A DNA stretch of 64,000 bases from Pantoea agglomerans NBRC 102470 (GTDB lineage: Bacteria; Pseudomonadota; Gammaproteobacteria; Enterobacterales; Enterobacteriaceae): NCBI RefSeq assembly GCF_001598475.1, contig NZ_BCZA01000008.1, positions 124,001-188,000 of the forward strand, in the 5' to 3' direction. Both the position numbers and the translations under genes were made by a program. The stretch's first letter is position 1. The number at the start of each line of letters is the position of its first letter. Shown piece after piece: positions 1 to 8,859 of the stretch. The notes beneath the pieces were generated by a model. The model had not been told where the DNA came from, made no database searches, and worked only from the letters and a program-made list of their open reading frames with translations.

Positions 1-1144
1 GCACGTGATGCAGTTCAACGCTCATGGCATCGCTGGCGACTGGCGCACCCGCGCCGCTCTGGCCTTTAGACTGCGCTTTCATCTCATGCATGCGCTGGGT
101 CGCGGCTTCGATATCGTCATCTTCTTTGACTTTGCTGGTTTTCAGCAGGATAGCAGACACCACGAAGGAGACGGCGAAGGCCGCAGCGATAGCGGCGATG
201 TTCGCGAAGTAGGCACCTTTTGGCGTCATTGCCAGCACCGCCAGGATTGAACCCGGTGAGGCAGGAGAGACCAGGCCACCGTTCAGCACCGTCAGCGTGA
301 AGACGCCGGTCATACCGCCAAGGATAACCGCCAGCAGCAGACGAGGAGCCATCAGCACATACGGGAAGTAGATCTCATGGATGCCGCCAAGGAAGTGGAT
401 GATTGCCGCACCGCCCGCAGACTGTTTAGCACTGCCACGACCAAAGAACATATAGGCCATCAGCACGCCCATACCCGGACCCGGGTTGGCTTCGATCAGG
501 AAGAAAATGGATTTGCCGGCTTCACTAGCCTGCTGGATACCGAGCGGCGAGAAGATACCGTGGTTAATGGCGTTGTTCAGGAACAGGATTTTCGCGGGTT
601 CGACGAAGATCGAGGTCAGTGGCAGCAGGTTGTTCTGCACCATCAGATTCACGCCCGCGGCGAGAATGTGTGACAGACCTTCTACCAGCGGACCGATCGC
701 CAGGAACGCCAGCAGTGCCAGTATCATCCCGATAATACCGGCCGAGAAGTTGTTGACCAGCATCTCGAAGCCGCTTTTGATTTTGCCGTCAATCGCCCGG
801 TCAAACGACTTGATTGCCCAGCCGCCCAGCGGACCGGCAATCATCGCACCGAGGAACATCGGCATATCAGCACCGACAATCACACCCATGGTGGTAATGG
901 CACCGACCACGCCGCCGCGATCGCCGCCCACCAGACGCCCACCGGTGAAACCGATCAGCAGTGGCAGCAGGTAGGTGATCATCGGGCCAACCAGTTTGGC
1001 CAGCGTTTCGTTAGGGATCCAGCCAGTTGGAATAAACAGTGCGGTGATGATACCCCAGGCGATAAACGCCCCGATGTTTGGCATCACCATATTACTCAGA
1101 AAGCGACCAAAGCTTTGTACTTTGACCTTCACTGATGAGGACAT
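1..1144 (-). CDS. mtlA: PTS mannitol-specific transporter EIICBA, 5' part (partial)
   Basis: Takes up mannitol and phosphorylates it to mannitol 1-phosphate at the inner membrane. The window holds the first 381 codons, that is the whole membrane EIIC domain; the EIIB and EIIA domains (family length about 637 residues) lie beyond the left edge. The translation starts [20 protein letters not shown], has the family segment [20 protein letters not shown], and carries the substrate-binding GIHEIYFPY motif. The start ATG at 1144 has a strong AAGGGGTGG Shine-Dalgarno just upstream. It is the first gene of its transcript, so mtlD and mtlR would be expected further left. Several CRP-like sites upstream imply catabolite control. 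The identification is very secure. Confidence 0.96.
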   Translation of the reverse strand, partial: MSSSVKVKVQSFGRFLSNMVMPNIGAFIAWGIITALFIPTGWIPNETLAKLVGPMITYLLPLLIGFTGGRLVGGDRGGVVGAITTMGVIVGADMPMFLGAMIAGPLGGWAIKSFDRAIDGKIKSGFEMLVNNFSAGIIGMILALLAFLAIGPLVEGLSHILAAGVNLMVQNNLLPLTSIFVEPAKILFLNNAINHGIFSPLGIQQASEAGKSIFFLIEANPGPGMGVLMAYMFFGRGSAKQSAGGAAIIHFLGGIHEIYFPYVLMAPRLLLAVILGGMTGVFTLTVLNGGLVSPASPGSILAVLAMTPKGAYFANIAAIAAAFAVSFVVSAILLKTSKVKEDDDIEAATQRMHEMKAQSKGQSGAGAPVASDAMSVELHHV

Positions 1145-1286
1145 AAACCCACCCCTTATTGAGACGCGCTGCAATAGGAGAGCGCGCTTGTTTTTGTTTA
1201 GCCACCCCGACCCAAAGCCGGTGGTATTACTGTATGCACGCGGACTCTATCACGCGAATTTGACGCTGCGTAGCGTGCGGGGTAAG

Positions 1287-1302
1287 TGTGATCTACATCA
1301 CT
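1287..1302. promoter_or_regulatory. CRP-like site 1 upstream of mtlA
   Basis: TGTGA-N6-TCACT, one mismatch to the CRP consensus TGTGA-N6-TCACA. It is the nearest of four good sites to the mtlA start (about 143 bp upstream of the ATG). E. coli mtlA is known to have several CRP sites. Confidence 0.7.
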
Positions 1303-1330
1303 GATTAAGGGTGGTGGCAGGGGTGATTAG

Positions 1331-1346
1331 CGTGATTTTGATCACA
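1331..1346. promoter_or_regulatory. CRP-like site 2 upstream of mtlA
   Basis: CGTGA-N6-TCACA, one mismatch to consensus, 44 bp from site 1. Confidence 0.65.
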
Positions 1347-1403
1347 CTTTAAGGCGTGACTCAGGCTCAGTTGGCTGATTTTTAGACGGGTTGGCCGGTT
1401 ATC

Positions 1404-1419
1404 TGTGAGGTGAATCACA
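1404..1419. promoter_or_regulatory. CRP-like site 3 upstream of mtlA
   Basis: Perfect TGTGA-N6-TCACA, 73 bp from site 2. Confidence 0.75.
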
Positions 1420-1447
1420 CTTGTTTGACGTTGATTTGTTATATATC

Positions 1448-1463
1448 TGTGACTTAGATCACA
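1448..1463. promoter_or_regulatory. CRP-like site 4 upstream of mtlA
   Basis: Perfect TGTGA-N6-TCACA, 44 bp from site 3. A further half-site (ATCACA, 1491-1496) follows and could be a fifth weak site. Nothing else is recognised in the 1145-1540 stretch. Confidence 0.75.
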
Positions 1464-1540
1464 AACTATTTTTGGTCGAAAATGCGCCAGATCACACTTC
1501 ATTCAGCGGGTGATTGGGTGGGAGGAGAAAAGAGAGTGTA

Positions 1541-1567
1541 ACGGGCAGACGATTAGCATCTGCCCGT
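1541..1567. terminator. Hairpin downstream of yiaF
   Basis: Perfect 9-bp stem ACGGGCAGA / TCTGCCCGT with a 9-nt loop, just past the yiaF stop. The U-rich tail on the minus strand is weak, so termination is likely but not certain. Confidence 0.5.
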
Positions 1568-1576
1568 AAGGCGGGT

Positions 1577-2293
1577 TTACTGCAGACCACCCTGGACGGC
1601 AGCCTGTGCCTGAGCAAGCGCCTGCGAATTGGCGGATAAAGTGCTCATCAGCGCGTTATATTGCGAAGCCTGATCCTGAGTCGGAAACTGTACGCCGCCA
1701 TCATTGAAGCTGACACGGGTTCCCTGCGTTTGCAGGAAATCGCCGGTCTGCACTGCACCCTGGCTCAGCGCCTGGAGTTTTGGCAGCAGAGGAATCAGCT
1801 GATTGGCGGGCACCGTCACCACTTTGTTGTAGGCGGTGTCGTAGACTTTTTTCAGGTCATCCGGCTGCTTCAGGGTCGCCTTGCTGCTGTCCGCCTGCAT
1901 TTTGGCGCTTTCAATCTGCTGGGTGACGATCACCAGTGCGCTGGTCGCCTGACGCAGGGAATCACGACGGCTGAGATAATCCTGCGGAACGCGAATAGCA
2001 GAAAGCTCATCCACCACCGGACGCATACCCTGTTCAACCGCTTTGTTCGCCTGCTGCGAGAAGCCATACATAATGGCGTAATCGCTGGCGAAGTTGCCAA
2101 AGCTCTGCTTCTGGTTTTCGCTGAGGCTGGGCAGATGCTCGCCGCTGCGCATCACAGTGTTCTGGAGAAAATCGATAAATGCTTTGCGCTGCTCGCCTTC
2201 TTTATCACCGCATGCGGTGAGTTGCAGCACGATCAGCGCGCCAGCGAGCATAATGCCGCCACGTGCCATAAGGCGTGTAAGTCCTGAAGCCAT
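1577..2293 (-). CDS. yiaF: DUF3053 lipoprotein YiaF
   Basis: A 238-residue envelope lipoprotein of unknown function, matching the E. coli YiaF family (about 236 residues). The N-terminus MASGLTRLMARGG is followed by a hydrophobic stretch ending in the lipobox LTAC, so Cys28 or thereabouts should be lipidated. The rest is soluble and helix-rich with many Gln and Ala. The frame stays open 58 codons further upstream, but the start at 2293 is preferred: it has CAGGAGT eight bases upstream and gives a proper lipoprotein signal. It sits alone between mtlA and a gamma-glutamyltransferase gene on the same strand, with 237 bp on that side. Family membership is secure; the function is unknown. Confidence 0.9.
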   Translation of the reverse strand: MASGLTRLMARGGIMLAGALIVLQLTACGDKEGEQRKAFIDFLQNTVMRSGEHLPSLSENQKQSFGNFASDYAIMYGFSQQANKAVEQGMRPVVDELSAIRVPQDYLSRRDSLRQATSALVIVTQQIESAKMQADSSKATLKQPDDLKKVYDTAYNKVVTVPANQLIPLLPKLQALSQGAVQTGDFLQTQGTRVSFNDGGVQFPTQDQASQYNALMSTLSANSQALAQAQAAVQGGLQ

Positions 2294-2530
2294 AGGGTCA
2301 ACTCCTGTCGGTGATACTGTCAGATGTCCAGGTAGGAATGGCCTAAAGAATAGAACAAACCCGAGCCACGGCACAACGTGAAACCACCTGTGAAACAGAT
2401 GCTTTCTGAAACGCCGGTTACAGAATGGGACCGCCTGCGCCTCACGGCGTGCTGCATTCCCTGCCATCGCAGGCTTCAGCGCGCAGAGATGAAGAAGGGG
2501 CTGAGCAGCCTGACGCTCACTGCCGCAACC

Positions 2531-4129
2531 TTAAAACACCACCGCCTGACCATCTTTGCGACTCTCACTGGCCGCAATGTAGAAGCCCTGCGGATCGCGC
2601 ACTATCGCCTGCGCGCCACCAAAATTGTAGTTACTCAGGGGATCTTCCAGTACCACGTTGTGACCCATACGGCGCAGTGTGCTCAGGATATTGCGATCGA
2701 GGGTTGATTCAAACACGACTTCGCGTCCCTGCACCACCCGCCAGCGCGGCGCATCAATCGCGGCCTGCGGATTCTGGCGGTGCAGCATAATGCGCAGCGC
2801 CAGCTGGAGGTGTCCCTGCGCCTGCATCGGGCCGCCCATCACGCCAAACGCCATCAGCGGCTGGCCCTGCTGATCCCGCGCAAAGGCCGGAATGATGGTA
2901 TGAAACGGCCGCTTACCGCCCGCCACGACGTTGGGATGGTCTGGATCGAGTGAAAAGCCCGCGCCCCGGTTCTGCAGGCTGATGCCGGTATCGGGTACCA
3001 CCACGCCGGAGCCAAATCCCATGTAGTTAGACTGAATGAATGAGACCATCATGCCGCTGGCATCACCGGCGGCGACATACACTGTGCCGCTCTGCTGCGG
3101 TGATCCAAAGCGGAAATCTCCCGCCTTGTCAGGATCAATTAACGCTGCCCGCTGGCGAATATAGTCATTGCTGAGCAGGTGTTCCGCCGGAAATTCGAGA
3201 TGATCTTCATCGGTGACATAACGGTCCAGATCAACCAGCGCCAGTTTCATCGCCTCGATGGAGAGATGCAGCCACTGCGGCGAATCCGGTGCATGGCGGT
3301 TGATTTCCCACTCTTCCAGAATGCCAAGTGCAATTAAGGTCGCAATGCCCTGACCATTCGGCGGCAGCTCCTGCACCGATCCTCCGGCAAACGGACGCGA
3401 CAGCAGGGTAACCCAGTCGGCACGATGGTTTTTCAAATCCTCCAGCGTCAGGGCTGCGCCATGCTCACGGGCGAAGGCTGTCATCTTTTGCGCCAGTGCG
3501 CCGCGGTAAAAGCTTTCGCCCTGAGTCTCAGCGATTTCCTGCAAGGTGCGGGCCTGAGCCGGATTGCGGAATAGCTCGCCAGCACGCGGCGGACGACCCT
3601 GCGGCGCAAAGCAGTCGCTAAAGCCAGGTTGATCCCGCAGCTTGTCATAGCCGCGCTGCCACAGCTGACCAATCAGCGGTGAAACCGGAAAACCGTCGCG
3701 CGCATAGTCAATTGCCGGTTGTGCGAGGGTGGTCAGCGGTAAGGTGCCAAAGCGCTGTGCCAGTGTGACCCATGCCGAGACGGCCCCTGGCACAGTGACG
3801 GATTCCCAGCCGGTTTCAGGCATCGCACTAAAATCGGCAAAGCGTTCGGGATGCCACGCGGCTGGCGATCGGCCTGAGGCGTTTAACCCATGCAGCTCGC
3901 TGCCATCCCAGACAATGGCAAACGCATCGCTACCGATGCCGTTTCCGGTTGGCTCCAGCACGGTTAAGGCGATGGCGGTGGCGATAGCCGCATCCACGGC
4001 GTTACCACCCTGTTGCAGCATCCGTAAACCCGCCTGCGCCGCCAGCGGTTGAGAGGTTGCGACGGCATTACGACCCATCATCGGTACACGATGAGAAGGG
4101 TATCCGACGTTAAAATCTGTTTCACGCAT
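2531..4129 (-). CDS. Gamma-glutamyltransferase family protein (YwrD-like, no signal peptide)
   Basis: A 532-residue Ntn-hydrolase of the gamma-glutamyltranspeptidase family, predicted to self-cleave and then act on gamma-glutamyl amides such as glutathione. The cleavage site and catalytic nucleophile are visible as SGTVYV, with Thr349 becoming the new N-terminus of the small subunit. The family segments GGNAVDAAIATAIAL near residue 41 and GGPMQAQGH in the small subunit are present. Unlike periplasmic Ggt, it has no signal peptide: it begins MRETDFNVGYPSHR. The start is backed by AAGGA eight bases upstream. It is monocistronic, flanked by a 734-bp non-coding stretch upstream. The exact substrate is unknown; acylase activity is an alternative within this superfamily. 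Confidence 0.85.
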   Translation of the reverse strand: MRETDFNVGYPSHRVPMMGRNAVATSQPLAAQAGLRMLQQGGNAVDAAIATAIALTVLEPTGNGIGSDAFAIVWDGSELHGLNASGRSPAAWHPERFADFSAMPETGWESVTVPGAVSAWVTLAQRFGTLPLTTLAQPAIDYARDGFPVSPLIGQLWQRGYDKLRDQPGFSDCFAPQGRPPRAGELFRNPAQARTLQEIAETQGESFYRGALAQKMTAFAREHGAALTLEDLKNHRADWVTLLSRPFAGGSVQELPPNGQGIATLIALGILEEWEINRHAPDSPQWLHLSIEAMKLALVDLDRYVTDEDHLEFPAEHLLSNDYIRQRAALIDPDKAGDFRFGSPQQSGTVYVAAGDASGMMVSFIQSNYMGFGSGVVVPDTGISLQNRGAGFSLDPDHPNVVAGGKRPFHTIIPAFARDQQGQPLMAFGVMGGPMQAQGHLQLALRIMLHRQNPQAAIDAPRWRVVQGREVVFESTLDRNILSTLRRMGHNVVLEDPLSNYNFGGAQAIVRDPQGFYIAASESRKDGQAVVF

Positions 4130-4863
4130 CGCTTTTCCTTACAGAGGTCAGGTATAGGTTTGGCCTGCCGTCAGTGCGTTATCACGGGGCTGCACTTTTA
4201 CCGCGCATCAGGTTGATAGTTGCCGGGTAACTGCACCGGCATGAGGCGTCAGCCGTTTCGTTAAGATGACTGTTGATTAATCTGGCGACAGAGCGCCGTT
4301 AAGAATAAAAGATTTACCCGCTCTGCACTGTGAGCCGCCGCGCGCCAGGCCTCAGGCCCCAACCAGGACTATTCTTAATTTAATAAGATCAGTGAATATA
4401 TGTGTTCAGGAAGTAAACCATTGGCGTATATTTTGCACTCACTACCTGAAGAGGTGTATTGCCTCACAGAAATGAGAATATGCCAGCAAAAAGCTTGATG
4501 GCATCCACATAAATAGCAAACACCATTTGATTTTTTTGCCCACACCGAAGGCACAAAACTCAACTGCCTCAGCGGGTTAGAGGCGCTGGAACTTTTCCGG
4601 CAAACCATAGTTAAAAAAATAATTATAAATTGCGCGGCAAATAGTCAGGTCTCTATCCATACTTAGTCTCCCGGCATTTGTTGCATTGACCTGACATCTT
4701 TAAAGCAGTGCACCGCAGGCTGTGTCCCGTAATGGTTTCTCTCATAACAAAAATAAACCCTTGCGGGATCCAGCCTGAAACAGGCCCGGTTTCAGAGTCC
4801 TGACTTCAGGCTCGTACCTCTCTACTTTCACGTGCTTCATAGCGAGTTTTTAAGGAGTTCTCT
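4130..4863. other. 734-bp intergenic stretch, no gene recognised
   Basis: AT-rich compared with its neighbours, especially 4260-4680. A minus-strand reading frame of 77 codons (4375-4608) has no ribosome binding site and no recognisable family, so I do not call it. A short perfect hairpin CTGAAAC/GTTTCAG lies near 4776-4796. The promoters of the divergent gamma-glutamyltransferase gene and yiaG must lie here, but no site is clear enough to mark. Confidence 0.5.
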
Positions 4864-5160
4864 ATGGAATTAAAAGACCCGATGTTTGAATTGCTCAGCA
4901 GCCTTGAGCAGATTGTTTTGACACGTGATGATCGCGCCGCCGAGTTACTTATTCAGCGTCAGCAACCCGCCCAGCCAGAGCCGCAGCGTCTGCGTGAAAT
5001 GACCGGCATGCAGGTTGATGAGTTTGCAAAAGTAATGGGCGTGAGCGTTTCTTCCGTGAAAAGCTGGGAAGCCCGGCGTACCCGTCCTTCCGCGACGGCG
5101 CAGAAATTGATGAAGTTATTACATGCCAATCCCTATCTGGGACGGCAGTTGCTTGAATAA
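4864..5160 (+). CDS. yiaG: HTH-type transcriptional regulator YiaG
   Basis: A 98-residue DNA-binding protein matching E. coli YiaG (96 residues). The N-terminus MELKDPMFELLSSLEQIV is characteristic, and the C-terminal half is an HTH of the Xre/NadS type (residues about 50-98): LREMTGMQVDEFAKVMGVS with the recognition helix around SVSSVKSWEARRTRPS. It resembles antitoxin-type HTH proteins, but no toxin gene is next to it. The start has AAGGAG upstream (TTAAGGAGTTCTCT). A rho-independent terminator follows directly. Targets are unknown. Confidence 0.93.
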   Translation: MELKDPMFELLSSLEQIVLTRDDRAAELLIQRQQPAQPEPQRLREMTGMQVDEFAKVMGVSVSSVKSWEARRTRPSATAQKLMKLLHANPYLGRQLLE

Positions 5161-5177
5161 ACTGATATCACGAAAAG

Positions 5178-5201
5178 AACCCGCCGCTGGCGGGTTTTTT
5201 A
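5178..5201. terminator. Bidirectional terminator between yiaG and the HD-domain gene
   Basis: Perfect 8-bp stem AACCCGCC/GGCGGGTT with a 3-nt loop and a run of six T on the plus strand; on the minus strand the tail is TTCTTTT. It serves both convergent genes. Confidence 0.88.
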
Positions 5202-5795
5202 TTAGCGTAATTCGCTGTATTTAGCCGCCTGTCTGGCAAACCAGCTCTCCGGCACGCTATAGGGCGGCTCCCGCAACTGTGCGAGTCCGCTTTCAATAAT
5301 CATTGAAGCCTGCTGCCATAACTGCGCATCTCCCTGCTTCAGCAACTCAATCTGTATCTGCTTTTCAACCAGGTAGACCCGCGCAAAGTCGGGATCAAAA
5401 CGCACAATCGCGCGGGTGTTATCGATGATGTCAGCCAGTTTGATGGTTTGTGCCTCAGGACTGGCGCTGGCTGTATGGCGGAAGTGCGCCAGTTTACGGG
5501 CCGTGCGATTTTTTGCCCCAGCGGGTGCGCTGTTGGTCAGCATCTCTACCAGGCTTGCCACGCGCGTACCAAAGTGGGTTTCGATATCGCTCTGTGTGGT
5601 TGCGGTATCTTCTACGGTATCGTGCAGCCAGGCTGCCGCTAACAACGCGTCGTCATGGCTGACGCTGCGCACCAGTTCCACCACCGCTGCCGGATGAACA
5701 ATATAAGGCTCATCGGTATATTTGCGGCGCTGACCGGCACTGGCATGTGCCTCGGTGGCGAAGCGACGCGCCTGTTCTTCCAGTGAATCCTGCAT
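5202..5795 (-). CDS. HD-domain small alarmone (p)ppGpp hydrolase-like protein
   Basis: A 197-residue HD phosphohydrolase resembling the hydrolase half of RelA/SpoT and stand-alone MESH1-type enzymes, which remove the 3'-pyrophosphate of (p)ppGpp. Motifs in order: ARRFATEAH (residues 9-17), VHP with His34, the HD motif in LHDTVED (His58-Asp59, Glu62-Asp63), and KLADIIDNTR with Asp122. There is no synthetase or TGS domain. The start has AGGGGGAAAGGC upstream. It diverges from ohrR, and the shared 62-bp gap carries a palindrome that may be the OhrR operator, which would tie the gene to peroxide stress. Substrate is inferred from motifs; another nucleotide could be used. Confidence 0.82.
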   Translation of the reverse strand: MQDSLEEQARRFATEAHASAGQRRKYTDEPYIVHPAAVVELVRSVSHDDALLAAAWLHDTVEDTATTQSDIETHFGTRVASLVEMLTNSAPAGAKNRTARKLAHFRHTASASPEAQTIKLADIIDNTRAIVRFDPDFARVYLVEKQIQIELLKQGDAQLWQQASMIIESGLAQLREPPYSVPESWFARQAAKYSELR

Positions 5796-5832
5796 GCCTT
5801 TCCCCCTGACAAAAAGTTTGCTTGCAATTATC

Positions 5833-5842
5833 TAGCGCGCTA
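5833..5842. promoter_or_regulatory. Palindrome, candidate OhrR operator
   Basis: TAGCGCGCTA, a perfect 10-bp palindrome embedded in AT-rich flanks, in the gap between the divergent HD-domain gene and ohrR. MarR/OhrR-family repressors commonly bind such GCGC-centred palindromes and autoregulate. Function is inferred from position and symmetry only. Confidence 0.5.
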
Positions 5843-5857
5843 TCTATATTATTAACC

Positions 5858-6322
5858 ATGAACTGTGATCAAGATGACAAAAAAGTGAAAACGATGCCAC
5901 TGTTGGTCGATCAGCACCTCTGCTTTGCGCTTTATTCTGCCAACCTGGCGATGAATAAAGTCTATCGTCAGTTGCTGAGCCAGCTCGACATCACCTATCC
6001 TCAATATCTGGTCATGCTGGTGTTGTGGCAGAAAGATGATGTCACGGTGTCAGAGATTGGCGAGCAGCTTTTTTTAGACTCGGCAACATTAACGCCACTT
6101 CTGAAGCGACTGGAAAGTGCAGGCCTGATTAACCGGCAGCGAACCCGTCAGGATGAACGCCAGGTTGCGGTGACGCTGACCGAAGCCGGGCAGGCGTTAC
6201 GGGCCAGGGCTGAAGCCATTCCTGAAGCGGTCAAGTGTGCCACAGCCTGTGATGATGACGCTTTGCTGGCGCTGAAATTACAGCTGGATGGGTTGCGAGA
6301 TAACCTGAATAAGTCACGATAA
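5858..6322 (+). CDS. ohrR: MarR-family organic hydroperoxide sensor OhrR
   Basis: A MarR-type repressor that senses organic hydroperoxides and controls ohr. The DNA-binding winged helix is clear around [20 protein letters not shown] and the wing [19 protein letters not shown]. The peroxide-sensing cysteine lies in [12 protein letters not shown]; with the start chosen here (ATG 5858, 154 residues) it is Cys22, the number seen in the Xanthomonas protein. Starts at 5822, GTG 5885 and ATG 5894 are also possible because none has a convincing ribosome site. It is followed 95 bp later by ohr on the same strand, the usual pairing. Confidence 0.9.
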   Translation: MNCDQDDKKVKTMPLLVDQHLCFALYSANLAMNKVYRQLLSQLDITYPQYLVMLVLWQKDDVTVSEIGEQLFLDSATLTPLLKRLESAGLINRQRTRQDERQVAVTLTEAGQALRARAEAIPEAVKCATACDDDALLALKLQLDGLRDNLNKSR

Positions 6323-6417
6323 ATATTGCTGACGGGTGCGCGGCACCCGTTAAACCTCACCGCCTGATTACGGCTGTATAAGTAGTGGGCGATTAAATAG
6401 CGTAATGGAGAAATGTC

Positions 6418-6846
6418 ATGTCTTTAGAACAAGTGGTTTACCGCGCCAAAGCCAAAGCAACCGGTGGTCGTGATGGTCGTGCAACCTCTTCTGACGGTGT
6501 ACTGGACGTGAAACTGGGTGTGCCAAAAGAGATGGGCGGTGCAGGCGGCGAAGTGACTAACCCGGAGCAGCTGTTTGCTGCGGGCTATTCTGCCTGCTTC
6601 CTGGGCGCGATGAAGTTTGTGGCAGGCCGTGACAAAATCACCATGCCAAAAGACGCCTGGATCGAAGGTGAAGTGGGTATCGGCCCTATCCCTGATGGTT
6701 TTGGTATTGAAGCGACCCTGAACATTCATCTGCCAGAGATGGATGAAGCAGAAGCGCAGAAGCTGGTTGATGCGGCACACATCGTTTGTCCTTACTCAAA
6801 CGCCACCCGCAACAACATCGATGTCACGCTGAACATTATTCGCTAA
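6418..6846 (+). CDS. ohr: Organic hydroperoxide resistance protein Ohr
   Basis: A 142-residue thiol peroxidase of the OsmC/Ohr family that reduces organic hydroperoxides in the cytoplasm with lipoyl-type reductants. The two catalytic cysteines are present: Cys60 in GYSACF and Cys124 in IVCPYSNAT. The N-terminus [20 protein letters not shown] and the segment [17 protein letters not shown] are typical of Ohr rather than OsmC. Its start has a good GGAG site (AATGGAGAAATGTC). A strong terminator follows. With ohrR upstream it forms a standard peroxide-inducible pair. Confidence 0.96.
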   Translation: MSLEQVVYRAKAKATGGRDGRATSSDGVLDVKLGVPKEMGGAGGEVTNPEQLFAAGYSACFLGAMKFVAGRDKITMPKDAWIEGEVGIGPIPDGFGIEATLNIHLPEMDEAEAQKLVDAAHIVCPYSNATRNNIDVTLNIIR

Positions 6847-6852
6847 GCGTGC

Positions 6853-6887
6853 TGCGGGCCTGAAATTATCAGGCCCGCACTTTTTTT
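6853..6887 (+). terminator. ohr terminator
   Basis: Perfect 11-bp stem TGCGGGCCTGA/TCAGGCCCGCA, loop AATTA, followed by C and seven T. Confidence 0.93.
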
Positions 6888-7167
6888 CCTCTGTCATTTT
6901 CACTCTCCTGCTGCTGTCTGCGACAGCCCACCCGGCCGTTCCTGTTCGATGTGTACAAAAAATGTGCTAATCAGGTCGACAACGATTATTTTCTGGTCTA
7001 TCAAACGCGACCATGTTTTACTGAGCCACCTCGCGTTATAGCCTGTAAATCCGTTCAGAATTTTCCTTCATCTTGTCCGGTCCGCTTATTCAGCGAACTC
7101 TGCCGCGTTTCGGCAGTCACATAAAAGATTTGGTCAAGCGCTTCACACCGGAGAAACACCTTTTTTC
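6888..7167. other. Intergenic stretch upstream of eptB
   Basis: About 280 bp between the ohr terminator and eptB. It must contain the eptB promoter and leader. I see no clear PhoP box, operator or small gene in it. Confidence 0.4.
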
Positions 7168-8859
7168 ATGAATTACATTAAAACCCTGACTCAGCAGAAG
7201 TTATCGCTCTTGCTGGCGCTCTATCTCGGTATCTTATTGAATTTGCCGATTTTCTATCGTCGTTTTGACGGTTTTCTCAGGCACTCTACGGTTACGAACT
7301 GGCTGACTGCCGTCACCGAGGTAGTGGCCATTGTGGTGCTGACTTTCTTCCTGATGCGTCTGCTGTCGCTGGGCGGAAAGTGGTTTTATCGCGTGCTGGC
7401 CACGCTGATTGTTCTGATTTCGGTTGCCGCCGCCTATTACATGGCGTTTTTTAACGTGGTGATCGGCTACGGCATTGTGGCTTCGGTGATGACGACTGAC
7501 ACCGATCTCTCTAAAGAGGTGATTGGTTACCATTTCATCCTGTGGATGGTGCTGGTCAGCGCGCTGCCACTGCTGATGATCTGGCGCAATAAGCTGAGCA
7601 TGACGTTGAACGAACAGCTGCGTACGCCGGGACAGCGCCTGAAACCCACCCTGATCATGCTGCTCTGCGTGGCGCTGGTCTGGCTGCCGATTCGGTTTTT
7701 CGACAAGCTGCAGAAGCATAACGAAGAGATCACTAACATCGATCTGCCGAGTTACGGCGGTGTGGTGGCGCACTCTTATCTTCCTTCGAACTGGCTGGCG
7801 GCTGTGGGCCTGTTTGCCTGGACCCGTGTGGATGAGTCGCTGAACAGCCAGGAACTGCTGGATCCGGCGAAGAAGTTTACCTACGTCGCGCCTGCCGGGC
7901 TTGATGATACCTATGTGGTGTTTGTGATTGGCGAAACCACGCGCTGGGATCACATGGGGATGCTGGGCTATGAGCGTGACACTACGCCGAAGCTGTCGAA
8001 AGAGAAGAACCTGGTGGCATTCCGGGGCGAGTCCTGTGATACCGCGACCAAGCTGTCACTGCGCTGCATGTTCGTGCGCGAAGGCGGCACTATGGATAAT
8101 CCGGGCCGCACGCTGAAAGAGCAGAATGTGTTTGCGGTGATGAAAGAGCTGGGCTTCACCTCTGAGCTGTTTGCGATGCAGAGCGAAGTCTGGTTCTACG
8201 ACAACATCAATGCTAACAATTTTGCCTTCCGTGAGCAGATCGGTTCAGAGAAGCGTAATCAGGGCAAAGCGGTGGATGACATGCTGCTGGTGCCGGAGAT
8301 GAAAGCGTCACTGGATCGTTTCCCGAAAGGTAAGCATCTGATTGTGTTGCACACCAAAGGTTCGCACTACCTCTATTCACAGCGTTATCCGCGCAGCTTC
8401 GCGAAATATCAGCCGGAGTGTATGGGCGTGGATGAGACCTGCAGCAAAGCGCAGTTGATCAACGCTTATGACAACTCGGTGCTGTATGTCGATAGCATGC
8501 TGGATAGCGTGCTGGATCAGCTGCGTGATAAGAAGGCGATTGTCTTCTATGCCGCTGACCATGGTGAGTCGATTAGCGAGAATATGCATCTGCACGGCAC
8601 GCCGCGTGAGATGGCTCCGCCTGAGCAGTTCCGGGTGCCGATGATGGTCTGGGCGTCAGATAAGTATCTGGAAGACAGTCAGAACCGCAGCAACTTTGAG
8701 CGCCTGCAGGCGCAGCAGCGCGTGGGCCGGACCCATCGCCACGTTGAGTTGTTCGATACCATCCTGGGTTGTCTGGGTTACACCTCGCCAGATGGCGGTA
8801 TTAACCCGGCCAACAACTGGTGTCAGGCACCGGGTAATGGTCAGGCTAAACCGCTGTAA
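7168..8859 (+). CDS. eptB: Kdo2-lipid A phosphoethanolamine 7''-transferase EptB
   Basis: An inner-membrane enzyme that transfers phosphoethanolamine from phosphatidylethanolamine to the outer Kdo of lipopolysaccharide, altering surface charge. It has 563 residues, the same as E. coli EptB. Five membrane segments lie in about the first 175 residues, followed by a periplasmic sulfatase-fold domain. Catalytic and metal residues are visible: Glu256 in VIGETTRWDH, the nucleophile Thr294 in CDTATKLSLRCMF, and AADHGES near the C-terminus. The position next to a proline tRNA and dppA is the same as in E. coli. No partner genes are co-transcribed. Confidence 0.96.
   Translation: MNYIKTLTQQKLSLLLALYLGILLNLPIFYRRFDGFLRHSTVTNWLTAVTEVVAIVVLTFFLMRLLSLGGKWFYRVLATLIVLISVAAAYYMAFFNVVIGYGIVASVMTTDTDLSKEVIGYHFILWMVLVSALPLLMIWRNKLSMTLNEQLRTPGQRLKPTLIMLLCVALVWLPIRFFDKLQKHNEEITNIDLPSYGGVVAHSYLPSNWLAAVGLFAWTRVDESLNSQELLDPAKKFTYVAPAGLDDTYVVFVIGETTRWDHMGMLGYERDTTPKLSKEKNLVAFRGESCDTATKLSLRCMFVREGGTMDNPGRTLKEQNVFAVMKELGFTSELFAMQSEVWFYDNINANNFAFREQIGSEKRNQGKAVDDMLLVPEMKASLDRFPKGKHLIVLHTKGSHYLYSQRYPRSFAKYQPECMGVDETCSKAQLINAYDNSVLYVDSMLDSVLDQLRDKKAIVFYAADHGESISENMHLHGTPREMAPPEQFRVPMMVWASDKYLEDSQNRSNFERLQAQQRVGRTHRHVELFDTILGCLGYTSPDGGINPANNWCQAPGNGQAKPL

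Noticed and set aside
1305..1502. 65-codon frame upstream of mtlA
   Set aside because: It covers the CRP-site array; its apparent coding is a by-product of the TGTGA/TCACA repeats.
4375..4608. 77-codon minus-strand frame in the gap before yiaG
   Set aside because: No ribosome binding site, no recognisable family and many Ser/Cys codons in an AT-rich stretch; not enough to call a gene.
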